A stretch of DNA of 64,000 nucleotides from Geobacter sp. (lineage in GTDB: Bacteria > Desulfobacterota > Desulfuromonadia > Geobacterales > Geobacteraceae): contig DNJC01000093.1 of the NCBI GenBank assembly GCA_003490025.1, positions 16,011 to 80,010 of the forward strand, read 5' to 3'. Position numbers and translations under genes: made by a program. Below are positions 1-7,804 of the stretch, piece after piece; the stretch's first letter is position 1; the number at the start of each line of letters is the position of its first letter. The notes under the pieces were generated by a model. The model had not been told where the DNA came from. It saw only the letters and a program-made list of their open reading frames with translations, and searched no databases.

Positions 1-823
1 GCGTGTAGATGTGCACGCCCGGGACCCCCGCGGCGAGAAGTTCCTGCGCCTGCCTTTTGGCGTATGCGACGCCAAGCCGCTGCACGGCGGCTGGGCCGCC
101 GCTGCGGTCCGCCTCCTCCAGTTGCGCCAGGTAGGCGGGGGGGAGCGCGGCGCCGCACAGCGAGACTATGCGCCTGATCACCTTGAGGCTCACCACGGGG
201 ATGATACCGGGAATGATAGGCTTGTCAATTCCGATGGCCCGCGCACGCTTGACAAACTCGAAATAGTGGCTGTTCTCGAAAAAGAGCTGGGTAATGGCGA
301 AATCGCCACCCGAATTCAGCTTGAGTTTCAGGTACTTCAGGTCCGTCTCCGGGTCCACCGCCTCGGGGTGCGTTTCCGGGTATCCGGCCACGCCGATTCC
401 CATCCGGGGATGGGTCTCCCTGATGAAGGAGGCGAGGTCGCAGGCGTGCAGGAGCGTGCGGCAGGCGGAGAACTCGGGGGGCGCATCGACGGGGAGGTCG
501 CCGCGCAGCGCCAGGACGTTGTTGACCCCGGCCAGCGCCAGGTTGTCCAGGAACTGCTGGAGGTCGCCGCGGTACGAGCCGATGCAGGTGAGATGCGCCA
601 TGGTCTCCATGCCGTACTCGTTTTTGAGCCGGCTCACGATCTCAAGCGTCTCCCCCTTGCTGCTTCCGCCGGCGCCGTAGGTGACCGAGGCGAAGAGGGG
701 CTCAAGCCTCGACAGCCTTTCTGCGACCGCAAAGAAAGCCGGCCACTCGTTTTTGTCCTTGGGTGGAAAGAACTCAAGGGAGATGAACTGCCTCCCCTGG
801 TTGATCTTGTCGATAATCCTCAT
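1..823 (-). CDS. metF: 5,10-methylenetetrahydrofolate reductase, C-terminus beyond window
   Basis: Reduces methylene-THF to methyl-THF for methionine synthesis and one-carbon metabolism; cytosolic flavoprotein TIM barrel. Translating the minus strand from the ATG at 821-823 gives MRIIDKINQGRQFISLEFFP, then the family block SVTYGAGGSS, the conserved THLTC, a LALRGD motif and GVAGYPETHPEA. The frame stays open for about 274 codons to the window edge, so only a short C-terminal piece is missing (family length about 290 residues). A GGAGAG ribosome site sits 3-4 bases before the ATG. It is transcribed away from the ABC-F gene, so 824-1053 is a divergent control region. No SAM riboswitch was recognised there. 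Confidence 0.93.
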   Translation of the reverse strand, partial: MRIIDKINQGRQFISLEFFPPKDKNEWPAFFAVAERLSRLEPLFASVTYGAGGSSKGETLEIVSRLKNEYGMETMAHLTCIGSYRGDLQQFLDNLALAGVNNVLALRGDLPVDAPPEFSACRTLLHACDLASFIRETHPRMGIGVAGYPETHPEAVDPETDLKYLKLKLNSGGDFAITQLFFENSHYFEFVKRARAIGIDKPIIPGIIPVVSLKVIRRIVSLCGAALPPAYLAQLEEADRSGGPAAVQRLGVAYAKRQAQELLAAGVPGVHIYT

Positions 824-960
824 GTACTCTCCGCGTAACCTGAAACGGCATCTGGCTTGGAATAAGAGCACACATTGCCATATTAAAGCCGGAAAATAAA
901 CTTTTTTGTCGCTCTCCCGCCCGAAAACAGGGCTGCGCCCCACCAGACGCAAAAAATCAA

Positions 961-990
961 TTGCCCGGATGGTGCCAGAAATGATATACA
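961..990 (+). promoter_or_regulatory. Sigma-70-like promoter for the YbiT-type ABC-F gene
   Basis: TTGCCC at 961-966 and TATACA at 985-990 are separated by 18 bases and lie 64 bases before the start codon of the downstream gene. This is a sequence match only. Confidence 0.45.
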
Positions 991-1053
991 TGCAAGGTTC
1001 ATGACCACGGGGACATCCTGTGGTTTTTTCATTTCGTAAAAGGGAGCAGGAAC

Positions 1054-2688
1054 ATGGTCACCGCATCAAACGTCACCCTCGCCTACGGCAAGAGGGTTCT
1101 CTTCAAGGACGTAAACATAAAATTCACGCCAGGCAACTGCTACGGCCTGATCGGCGCCAACGGCGCCGGGAAATCGACCTTCCTGAAGATCCTGTCGGGC
1201 GAGATCGATCCGGACAAGGGGGACATCTCCGTCGGCAAGGGGAGGATCGCCGTCCTGAAGCAGGACCAGTTCGCCTACGACGAGCAGACGGTGTTCAACA
1301 CGGTCATCATGGGGCACAAGAAGCTCTACGACGTGATGGCGGAGCGCGAGGCGATCTACTCCAAGCCGGAATTCTCCGAGGAGGACGGGATCCGCTCCGC
1401 CGACCTCGAGGCGGAATTCGCCGAGATGAACGGCTACGAGGCCGAGTCGGAGGCAGCGGTGCTTCTGAACGGGCTCGGGATCACGGAGGAGATGCGCGGC
1501 AAGCTGATGAAGGAGCTGGAGGGCGGCGAGAAGGTCCGCGTGCTTCTGGCCCAGGCGCTCTTCGGCAACCCCGACGTGCTCCTTCTGGACGAGCCGACCA
1601 ACCACCTCGACCTGAAGAGCATCTCCTGGCTTGAGGAGTTCCTGTACCGCTTCACAAACACGGTCATCGTGGTTTCCCACGACCGCCACTTCCTGAACCA
1701 GGTATGCACGCACATAGCCGACATCGACTTCAGCCGCATCCAGGTCTACGTCGGCAACTACGACTTCTGGTACCAGGCGAGCAACCTGCACCTGAAACAG
1801 CGCCAGGACGACGCCAAGAAGACGCAGGACAAGGCCGCCGAGCTGAAGGAGTTCATCCAGCGCTTCTCCTCCAACGCCTCCAAGGCAAAACAGGCGACCT
1901 CCAGGAAGAAGCTCCTCGAGAAGCTGACCATCGAGGACATGCCGGTCTCCTCCAGGAAGTACCCCTACGTGGTGTTCAAGCCGGAGCGCGCCTGCGGCGA
2001 CATCATCCTCGAGATCAAGGGGCTTTCCAAGCAGGTGGACGGCATCCAGATCTTCAAGGACCTGGACCTGGTCGTCAGGAAAGGGGACAAGATCGCCTTC
2101 GTCGGCGGGAACTCGCTCGCCAAGACCACGCTGTTCCAGATCCTCGCCGGGGAGCTGGAGCCCGACGAGGGGACCTTCCGCTGGGGGATCACCATCACCC
2201 ACGCCTACTTCCCGAAGGAGAACGGCGACTACTTCAAAAGCGACCTGAACCTGATCGAGTGGCTCGGCCAGTACTCCCCCCCCACCGAAGGCGAGAGCTT
2301 CGCCCGCGGCTTCTTGGGGCGGATGCTCTTCTCCGGCGACGAGGCCCTCAAGAAGACCAGCGTCCTTTCGGGTGGGGAGCGGGTCCGCTGCATGCTTTCC
2401 AAGATGATGCTGGCGGGCGCCAACGCGCTGATCCTGGACGAGCCGACCAACCATCTGGACCTGGAATCGATCACCGCGCTGAACAACGGCCTGATCTCCT
2501 ACTCGGAGGTGGTCCTCTTCGCCTCTCACGACCACGAGTTCGTCTCCACCGTGGCGAACAGGATCATCGAGATCACGCCGAACGGCATCATCGACCGCGA
2601 CATGAACTTCGATGACTACCTGGAGGACGCCGATGTCATGGCGCTGCGCGACCAGCTCTGCAACGGGCACGCGGAGCTGAGCCTGTAG
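1054..2688 (+). CDS. ybiT: ABC-F family ATPase, YbiT subgroup
   Basis: Soluble protein with two ABC ATPase domains and no membrane segments; ABC-F proteins bind the ribosome and act on translation. From memory the closest family is E. coli YbiT (shared GGN.YGLIGANG, QDQFA, VIMGHK and SRFSANASK-type blocks). NBD1 has Walker A GANGAGKST near residue 36, signature LEGGE and DEPTNHLD. The linker carries FIQRFSSNASKAKQATSRKK. NBD2 has signature LSGGE and DEPTNHLD, but its Walker A is degenerate (GGNSLAKTT, residues 351-359), keeping the Lys and Thr while losing two loop glycines. Length 544 residues is normal. A GGGAGCAGGAAC ribosome site precedes the ATG, and a strong terminator follows. It stands alone as a single-gene unit. 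Confidence 0.9.
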   Translation: MVTASNVTLAYGKRVLFKDVNIKFTPGNCYGLIGANGAGKSTFLKILSGEIDPDKGDISVGKGRIAVLKQDQFAYDEQTVFNTVIMGHKKLYDVMAEREAIYSKPEFSEEDGIRSADLEAEFAEMNGYEAESEAAVLLNGLGITEEMRGKLMKELEGGEKVRVLLAQALFGNPDVLLLDEPTNHLDLKSISWLEEFLYRFTNTVIVVSHDRHFLNQVCTHIADIDFSRIQVYVGNYDFWYQASNLHLKQRQDDAKKTQDKAAELKEFIQRFSSNASKAKQATSRKKLLEKLTIEDMPVSSRKYPYVVFKPERACGDIILEIKGLSKQVDGIQIFKDLDLVVRKGDKIAFVGGNSLAKTTLFQILAGELEPDEGTFRWGITITHAYFPKENGDYFKSDLNLIEWLGQYSPPTEGESFARGFLGRMLFSGDEALKKTSVLSGGERVRCMLSKMMLAGANALILDEPTNHLDLESITALNNGLISYSEVVLFASHDHEFVSTVANRIIEITPNGIIDRDMNFDDYLEDADVMALRDQLCNGHAELSL

Positions 2689-2724
2689 CATCCGGCGGCA
2701 GGCGGACAAGCAACAAATAGCAAA

Positions 2725-2756
2725 GGGGGCTCCCGGCATGGGAGCCCCCTTTTTTT
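2725..2756 (+). terminator. Intrinsic terminator after the ABC-F gene
   Basis: Perfect 10-bp stem GGGGGCTCCC / GGGAGCCCCC around a GGCAT loop, followed by seven T. It begins 37 bases after the stop codon. Confidence 0.92.
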
Positions 2757-2761
2757 GTTCT

Positions 2762-2893
2762 TATCTCCTCGCCCTCCGGGAGAGGGTGCTAGTCCATCTT
2801 CCCGCCCCCGGAGGGCGAGGGTCAGGGAGGGGGAAGATCATCTGTCATGCGCTGCCCCCCTCCCGGCCTCCCCCCTCCGGGGGGAGGAGAAGT
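2762..2893. repeat. GC-rich palindromic spacer repeats (CTCCGGGAG family)
   Basis: Three tandem imperfect palindromes of the type CCCTCCGGGAGAGGG / CCCCCGGAGGGCGAGGG, joined by GTCAGGGAGGGGGAAG. The same family recurs at about ten other spacers in this window. No coding content. It separates the converging ABC-F and marC genes. Confidence 0.75.
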
Positions 2894-2922
2894 ACTTTGC
2901 TTCCCAAGCTGGAGCTCGGGAA

Positions 2923-3546
2923 TCAGGGGGCTGGGAGAGGGGTTATCTGCAGGAAGTTCCGCACCCCGGTGAAGACGATCTGCGCGGCGAGGGCTGCGAC
3001 GAAGAGCCCGGTCAGCTTGCTGAGGATGGTGATCCCCTTCTTGCCGACGATGTGCTCGATGAACGAGGCGCAGACCAGGAGCACGCCCACGCAAAGCACC
3101 GCCGCAGCAAGGGCCGTGAGCCCCACGAAGACCTGCCAGTTGTGCTGCACCTCGGCCCCCATGACCAGCAGGGCGCCGGTAGTGCCGGGGCCGACCGTGA
3201 CCGGTATGGCAAGGGGAACGACCGAGATGGCGCCGCGTTTCTCGCTGGGAGGGGCGCTGTCGTCGCCGTGGACCATCTGTACGGCCGAGAGGAAGAGGAG
3301 GCTCCCTGCGCCGATCCGGAAGGAGTCGAGCGTGATGCCGAAAAGCGAGAAGAGCGTGTTGCCGAAGGAATAGAGGACGAAGCAGGCGACCAGGACTGCC
3401 AGGGTCACCCTGAAGGCCGTAACGCGGCGCTCGGCAGGGGTGAGTTCCGGCGTCATCGCGAGAAAGGTGGAGAGGACGAAGAACGGAGTCAGCAGGAAGA
3501 AAAACCTGATCCACACGGTGAAGAAAAATTCCGAATAAGCTTCCAT
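2923..3546 (-). CDS. MarC family (UPF0056) inner-membrane protein
   Basis: 207-residue polytopic membrane protein of the MarC/NAAT family. The family is named for E. coli MarC, which is not a proven transporter, so the substrate is unknown. About six hydrophobic segments alternate with short loops: FFFLLTPFFVLSTFLA near the N-terminus, then segments around residues 45-70, 75-95, 110-130, 140-165 and 180-200. The family block PLAIPVTVGPGTTGALLVMG is clear. Length matches the family. It is monocistronic, facing the ABC-F terminator. The ATG at 3544-3546 is preceded by AAAGGAGACGCAG, a good ribosome site. Confidence 0.88.
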   Translation of the reverse strand: MEAYSEFFFTVWIRFFFLLTPFFVLSTFLAMTPELTPAERRVTAFRVTLAVLVACFVLYSFGNTLFSLFGITLDSFRIGAGSLLFLSAVQMVHGDDSAPPSEKRGAISVVPLAIPVTVGPGTTGALLVMGAEVQHNWQVFVGLTALAAAVLCVGVLLVCASFIEHIVGKKGITILSKLTGLFVAALAAQIVFTGVRNFLQITPLPAP

Positions 3547-3581
3547 CCTGTAACTGCGTCTCCTTTGAACTTAAGAGTTCA

Positions 3582-3753
3582 CCACAGAGGAGACAGAGGA
3601 ATCACGGGAAGGGCGCCCGAAGGAGGCTGCCCTGAAGAAGTACGCCCCCCGGCCGACGCCCTCACCCCTACCCTCTCCCGGAGGGCGAGGGAGGGATGGA
3701 CTGAGCCGACATGAGCTTGGGGGGGCTTTGCGTTTCCTCTGTGTCCTCTGTGG
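3582..3753. repeat. Inverted repeat pair (CCACAGAGGA type) enclosing a GC-rich palindrome
   Basis: Left arm CCACAGAGGAGACAGAGGAA (3582-3601) and right arm TTCCTCTGTGTCCTCTGTGG (3734-3753) are inverted copies with one mismatch. Between them, around 3655-3694, is a CCCTCTCCCGGAGGGCGAGGG-type palindrome. The spacer 3547-3764 holds nothing else recognisable. Confidence 0.75.
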
Positions 3754-3764
3754 CGAGGCTTTCG

Positions 3765-4754
3765 TTATTCAGCTACCTTCAGCACGATCTTGCCGAAGTG
3801 CTTGTCTTCTTCCATCATCTTGTGTGCTTGAACCACCTGGTCGATCGGGAATACCTTTTCGATGATCGGCACGATGGTCCGGTCGGCGAACTTGGGCATG
3901 GCGCGACGCACGAACTCCGCAGCGATCTCCCCCTTCTCGGAGACCGGACGGGAACGGAGCACGCTCCCGATGATCTGCTGACGCTTCACCATCATGAGCG
4001 CCAGGTTCAACTCGGCCTTGATGCCGGAGATGACCCCGATGACGACGAGCCTCCCTTTGTAGCCGAGCGAGTTCATGTTGGGGGCGAGGTACTTGGCGCC
4101 GACATGGTCGAGGATGACGTCCACACCTTTCTTGTTGGTGAACTCCTTGATGATCTCGGTGAAATCGGGGTTCTCCCTGAAGTTGATCACCAGGTCCGCA
4201 CCCAGCGCCTTCACCCGCTCCATCTTCTCGGGAGACGCGGTCACGATCAGCTTGGACTTAGGCGCCAGCGCCTTGCAGAGCTGTATGGCAGCCGTGTTGA
4301 CGCCGCCACCGCCGCCGTGAAGCAGGGCGGTCTCGCCATCCTGCAGCCCGCCGATCATGAATACGTTGAGGAACGCGGTGATGTACGACTCGCAGATGCA
4401 GGCAGCCTCCTCGAAACTGACCGATTCCGGGATCGGCATCAGGTGGTTGGCATAGGCAACCGCGTACTCGGCATAACCGCCGCCGCCCACCAGCGAGACG
4501 ACCCGGTCGCCTTTTTTCCAGCCGGTCGCTCCCGGCCCCAGTTCCTCGACGACGCCGGAGACCTCGAGACCGAGGATGTCGGAGTCGCCCGGAGGAGGAG
4601 GATATTTCCCTTCCCTCTGCACCAGGTCGGGACGGTTTATGGAGGTGGCGTGGACACGGATCAGGACCTCGTTTTCCTTGGGCACAGGCCTTGCGACCTC
4701 TCCCACCTTCAACACCTCGACACCGCCGAAGCCTGCCATCAATACAGCTTTCAT
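3765..4754 (-). CDS. NAD(P)H:quinone oxidoreductase, zeta-crystallin/PIG3-type MDR
   Basis: Medium-chain dehydrogenase/reductase without catalytic zinc; the PIG3-like quinone reductases pass electrons from NADPH to quinones, in the cytosol. The sequence opens MKAVLMAGFGGVEVLKVGEV, has the ATSINRPDLVQREGKYPPP substrate-side block, GLEVSGVVEELG, and the nucleotide-binding HGGGGGVNTAAIQL around residues 140-155. 329 residues is normal. The start at 4754 is chosen over the longer frame because AAGGAGGGAGACGAG lies directly in front. Upstream at 4807-4820 is a GTATAC-centred sequence also found in the sdh-tgt spacer. The exact substrate cannot be told from sequence. Confidence 0.85.
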   Translation of the reverse strand: MKAVLMAGFGGVEVLKVGEVARPVPKENEVLIRVHATSINRPDLVQREGKYPPPPGDSDILGLEVSGVVEELGPGATGWKKGDRVVSLVGGGGYAEYAVAYANHLMPIPESVSFEEAACICESYITAFLNVFMIGGLQDGETALLHGGGGGVNTAAIQLCKALAPKSKLIVTASPEKMERVKALGADLVINFRENPDFTEIIKEFTNKKGVDVILDHVGAKYLAPNMNSLGYKGRLVVIGVISGIKAELNLALMMVKRQQIIGSVLRSRPVSEKGEIAAEFVRRAMPKFADRTIVPIIEKVFPIDQVVQAHKMMEEDKHFGKIVLKVAE

Positions 4755-4885
4755 CTCGTCTCCCTCCTTCATATTTGATAAATTCATGTCACTCAGGCGC
4801 AGACAGCGATACCGTATACAGGCGCACACTATCTCAGAAATGGGCTGCACTTATCAAATGGATTTTTACCAAGGCAGGAAAAAAG

Positions 4886-5257
4886 TCAGCGGAATTTGAT
4901 CGCGGTCCCTTTTGCCTTCATCTCGCTGGTGGGGAAGAAGATATATGTGTCCATCTCGACCGTCACTTCCGGAAGGATCACGGCATCGGCCCCGATCTTC
5001 GCCGCCTCGGCACGCAGGGCATCATTGGCCCAGTTATAGTCGGCTGGGCTCAGATCCGAGCGGGAGCCGTAGCGGGTCCGGTGTACCTCGATGGTGCCGA
5101 CTTTCTGGTACGGCCGCAGCAACTCGTCCTGCCTCAGTATCGGAGGAGCGTCGGCCTTTACGGCGGGCGTCGTGGCGCAACCGCAGTTGACCAGTATGGC
5201 ACAGAGCAGAAAAAGCACTGGCAATAACGGCTTCCATCTCTTGCAGATCCTGTCCAT
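4886..5257 (-). CDS. Small putative lipoprotein, unknown function
   Basis: About 123 residues. After MDRICKRWK comes a hydrophobic stretch [20 protein letters not shown] that looks like a lipoprotein signal, although the cysteine context (LVNC or CGC) is not a standard lipobox. The mature part is short and polar with a [13 protein letters not shown] segment and a helical [20 protein letters not shown] region, reminiscent of small envelope proteins annotated hypothetical in Geobacter. No catalytic motif. The start at 5257 follows GGGAGTGAG; a longer start at 5305 is possible. Divergent from yebC. Confidence 0.6.
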   Translation of the reverse strand: MDRICKRWKPLLPVLFLLCAILVNCGCATTPAVKADAPPILRQDELLRPYQKVGTIEVHRTRYGSRSDLSPADYNWANDALRAEAAKIGADAVILPEVTVEMDTYIFFPTSEMKAKGTAIKFR

Positions 5258-5398
5258 TCTCACTCCCGTCCGGGCCAAACGCCCGCAGTCCGTTGGTCGG
5301 AACACAGTTTAACTGCCATTTTCTCACTTTACAACACTCTTTTGGCCGTGATAGTATTTCGCGTTTCAATCACAAAAAGATCGGAAAGGAAGCAGATC

Positions 5399-6142
5399 AT
5401 GTCAGGCCACAATAAATGGAGTACCATCAAGCACAAGAAGGGCGCCGCCGATGCCAAGCGTGGCAAGGTGTTCACCAAGATCATCAAGGAAATAACCGTT
5501 GCAGCGAAACTCGGTGGCGGCGACCCGGACGGCAACCCGCGCCTGAGGACTGCTATAGATAAGGCAAAAGCCGAGAACATGCCTAAGGACAACGTCGAGC
5601 GCGCCATCAAGAAGGGCGTGGGCGGCCTGGAAGGGACCACCTACGAGGAGACCACCTACGAAGGGTACGGCCCCGGCGGCACCGCCGTTCTGGTCGAGGT
5701 CATGACCGACAACCGTAACCGCACCGTCTCCGATGTCAGGAGCACCTTCACCAAGTGCAACGGCAACATGGGCGAGTCCGGCTGCGTCTCCTGGCTCTTC
5801 GACAAGAAGGGTCTGCTGGTTTTCCCGAAGACCATCGATTTCGATAAACTGTTCGAGGCGTCCATCGAGGCGGGAGCCGACGACGTGGTCGACGAAGAAG
5901 AGCAGTACGAGGTGCTGACCGACCCCACCGCCTTCCACCAGGTGAAGACAGCGCTCGAGGCGGCAGGGTTCAAGTCCGAGTCCGCCGAGATCACCATGAT
6001 CCCGCAGACCATGGTGAAACTGGAAGGGAAGAATGCAGAGAACATGCTGAAGCTGATGGACCGTCTGGAGGACAACGACGACGTTCAGAACGTGTACGCC
6101 AACTTCGACATCTCCATGGAAGAGATGGAAAAGATGATGTAG
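5399..6142 (+). CDS. yebC: YebC/PmpR family protein (transcription or translation factor)
   Basis: 247-residue cytosolic protein beginning [20 protein letters not shown], the family signature, followed by [20 protein letters not shown] and [14 protein letters not shown]. The C-terminal part contains the acidic [15 protein letters not shown] segment. YebC proteins were described as DNA-binding regulators near ruv genes; recent work links one branch to relief of ribosome stalling. The ATG at 5399 follows GGAAAGGAAGCAG. Gene order yebC-ruvC-ruvA-ruvB is widely conserved, but here a terminator and an inverted repeat separate yebC from ruvC. Confidence 0.95.
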   Translation: MSGHNKWSTIKHKKGAADAKRGKVFTKIIKEITVAAKLGGGDPDGNPRLRTAIDKAKAENMPKDNVERAIKKGVGGLEGTTYEETTYEGYGPGGTAVLVEVMTDNRNRTVSDVRSTFTKCNGNMGESGCVSWLFDKKGLLVFPKTIDFDKLFEASIEAGADDVVDEEEQYEVLTDPTAFHQVKTALEAAGFKSESAEITMIPQTMVKLEGKNAENMLKLMDRLEDNDDVQNVYANFDISMEEMEKMM

Positions 6143-6168
6143 CAAAGGCATGGTCTTTCGTGGTACTA

Positions 6169-6200
6169 AAAGCGCGGGGAATCCTCCCCGCGCTTTTTTT
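6169..6200 (+). terminator. Intrinsic terminator after yebC
   Basis: Stem AAAGCGCGGGGA / TCCCCGCGCTTT, loop ATCC, followed by a T run. It suggests that ruvC is not simply co-transcribed with yebC. Confidence 0.9.
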
Positions 6201-6206
6201 AAACCC

Positions 6207-6332
6207 AAAACCATTGGCCACGGAGAAAATCTGAGGACTTCTGAGAGAATCGAAAGCAGACTTAAAACCCTTTCTGGCCGTTTTTTGCCTTTCCTCAGAT
6301 TTTCTCCGATTTTCTCCGTGGCCAATGGTTTT
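6207..6332. repeat. Long inverted repeat (GGCCACGGAGAAAATC arms) between yebC and ruvC
   Basis: Perfect 25-bp inverted arms at 6207-6231 and 6308-6332 (arm core TTGGCCACGGAGAAAATC and its complement), with a 76-bp middle that repeats CTGAG/CTCAG motifs. The right arm ends 10 bases before the ruvC start codon, so the ruvC leader is formed by this element. Related copies occur near 12.0-12.2, 54.1-54.3 and 60.3-60.5 kb. Confidence 0.85.
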
Positions 6333-6342
6333 CAGGATTTTT

Positions 6343-6831
6343 ATGATCATCCTCGGCATAGACCCCGGGTCGCGCAAGACCGGCTACGGCATCATATCGA
6401 AGCAGGGCAACCGTCTGATCCATGTGGACAACGGCGCCATCTTCACGCAGAGCGCCAAGGACTTCCCGCAGCGGCTGGAGCAGATCTTCACCGGGCTTTC
6501 GGCGATCATAGCGCAGTACCGTCCGGACGCCGTCGCAGTTGAGGACGTCTTTCTCGCCAAGAACGCGCAGAGCGCGCTGAAACTCGGACAGGCGCGCGGT
6601 GCCGCCATCGTCGCCGCGGTGAACGTCGGGCTGCCGGTCCACGAATATACCGCCATGCAGGTGAAGCAGGCGGTGGTCGGGACCGGGAGGGCCGAAAAGG
6701 CGCAGGTGCAGCAGATGATCAAGGCGCTTTTGAACCTTCCCGAGGTGGCGCAGGAAGACGCATCCGACGCCCTGGCGGTCGCCATCTGCCACGCCCACTC
6801 CGCCGGCATGAACAGCCTATTGAAGAGGTAG
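6343..6831 (+). CDS. ruvC: Crossover junction endodeoxyribonuclease RuvC
   Basis: Holliday-junction resolvase that cuts junctions moved by RuvAB. RNase H-like fold with all four acidic catalytic residues visible: D7 (ILGIDPG), E67 (AVEDVF), D139 and D142 (QEDASDAL). 162 residues, normal length. The ATG at 6343 gives the standard [10 protein letters not shown] start; AGGA seven bases before it serves as ribosome site and comes right after the repeat arm. An in-frame ATG at 6325, inside the repeat, is less likely. The stop codon lies inside the palindrome at 6828-6855. Confidence 0.95.
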   Translation: MIILGIDPGSRKTGYGIISKQGNRLIHVDNGAIFTQSAKDFPQRLEQIFTGLSAIIAQYRPDAVAVEDVFLAKNAQSALKLGQARGAAIVAAVNVGLPVHEYTAMQVKQAVVGTGRAEKAQVQQMIKALLNLPEVAQEDASDALAVAICHAHSAGMNSLLKR

Positions 6832-6855
6832 GGGCGAATAATCATTCGCCCCTAC
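6828..6855. repeat. 28-bp perfect palindrome between ruvC and ruvA
   Basis: Arms GTAGGGGCGAATAA / complementary half ending ATTCGCCCCTAC. It contains the ruvC stop codon (TAG at 6829-6831) and ends 31 bases before ruvA. Identical copies are found near 17,518 and 52,263. Without a T-run it is not a standard terminator. Confidence 0.88.
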
Positions 6856-6886
6856 GCCGCGATGCAGAACAGATACAGGAGCCGAC

Positions 6887-7486
6887 ATGATCGCCCTTCT
6901 CACCGGCAAGATCGCCTACAAGTCGCCCGACTACATAATCCTTGACGTCAACGGCGTCGGCTACCAGGTCCACATCCCCTTCTCGACCTACTACGCCCTC
7001 CCCGCCGAGGGAGGCGCCGTCTCCCTGCAGATCCACACCTCGGTGAAAGAGGATGCGATCAACCTGTACGGTTTCCGCACCCAGCTGGAAAAGGAAATGT
7101 TCCAGCTCCTGATCGGCGTTTCCGGTGTCGGGCCGAAACTGGCCACCGGCATCCTCTCCAACAGCGAGCCCGTCGAGCTGGCGAACTCGCTGGTGGACGG
7201 CAACCTCGCCAGGCTCTCCGCCATCCCCGGGATAGGGAAGAAGACCGCGGAACGCCTTGTGCTGGAACTCAAGGAAAAGGTGAAAAAAATGGGGATGGCC
7301 CAGGCGCAGCCCGGCGCCGCGTCCGTCCCGGCGAAGCAGGAGATCCGCGACGACGTCATCTCCGCACTGATAAACCTTGGCTACAAGGAATCGGCGGTGC
7401 AGAAGGCGCTGGCCGAGTTGAAAGTGACTGAGGACGCCACGGTTGAGTCGCTGCTCAAGCAGGCGTTGAAGGTGCTGATGAAATAA
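6887..7486 (+). CDS. ruvA: Holliday junction branch migration protein RuvA
   Basis: Binds four-way junctions as a tetramer and loads RuvB rings. 199 residues: N-terminal OB fold starting MIALLTGKIAYKSPDYIILD, two helix-hairpin-helix motifs (GVSGVGPKLATGIL and IPGIGKKTAERLVLELK), and a C-terminal RuvB-binding domain (DVISALINLGYKESAVQKAL). Transcribed with ruvC; ruvB follows only after a 0.6-kb insertion. Confidence 0.96.
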   Translation: MIALLTGKIAYKSPDYIILDVNGVGYQVHIPFSTYYALPAEGGAVSLQIHTSVKEDAINLYGFRTQLEKEMFQLLIGVSGVGPKLATGILSNSEPVELANSLVDGNLARLSAIPGIGKKTAERLVLELKEKVKKMGMAQAQPGAASVPAKQEIRDDVISALINLGYKESAVQKALAELKVTEDATVESLLKQALKVLMK

Positions 7487-7506
7487 CAGAAAGACGGGAC
7501 AATTTC

Positions 7507-7575
7507 TTACACAACTGCAACCTGTAATCCTGCCTGTGAAGCAGCAGCACACTGTTTGGCGTCTGCCGGTCCTGT
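7507..7575 (-). pseudogene. Relic of a PIN-domain (VapC-like) toxin C-terminus
   Basis: Directly after the antitoxin stop codon, in the +1-offset frame, the minus strand reads TGPADAKQCAAASQAGLQ and then VAVV before a TAA at 7507-7509. The pattern (T.DAKQ.AAA...GL.V) is that of the last strand-helix-strand of PIN-domain toxins, which normally follow Phd antitoxins. No start codon or catalytic acidic residues remain. The match is made by eye on about 22 residues, so confidence is moderate. Confidence 0.42.
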
Positions 7576-7576
7576 A

Positions 7577-7804
7577 TCAGGGGTGACTTTCCCGCTCTTC
7601 AAGAACAATCTGACTCAGGGCAACTCCATCAACGACCAGGGGTTGGACGCTACGGCGTTTCCAGGAGGGCAGGTCCTCACCGATGGGAACTATATCCGCT
7701 ATTGCTTTTCCGTTACGCGTAATGCGGACCGATTCGCCCGACTCCACGATATCGAAATACTGCTTTGCATGGCTGCGCAATTCTGAAAAGGTCGCTTGTT
7801 TCAT
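7577..7804 (-). CDS. Orphan Phd/YefM-type antitoxin
   Basis: 75 residues: MKQATFSELRSHAKQYFDIV, then ESGESVRITRNGKAIADIVP, the compact DNA-binding fold of Phd/YefM antitoxins; the C-terminal tail (VDGVALSQIVLEERES) is the toxin-neutralising region. GAGGGGCCATC lies before the ATG. In this family the toxin gene normally follows within a few bases; here only a short relic does. It sits on the strand opposite to ruvA and ruvB and splits that conserved pair. It may still repress its own promoter. Confidence 0.85.
   Translation of the reverse strand: MKQATFSELRSHAKQYFDIVESGESVRITRNGKAIADIVPIGEDLPSWKRRSVQPLVVDGVALSQIVLEERESHP

Noticed and set aside
1066..2739. Long minus-strand open frame (over 550 codons) opposite the ABC-F gene
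   Set aside because: Shadow frame caused by GC-rich third positions; the plus strand has full ABC-F motifs and a ribosome site.
7556..7786. 76-codon plus-strand frame opposite the antitoxin
   Set aside because: No ribosome site; the minus strand encodes a clear Phd-type protein.
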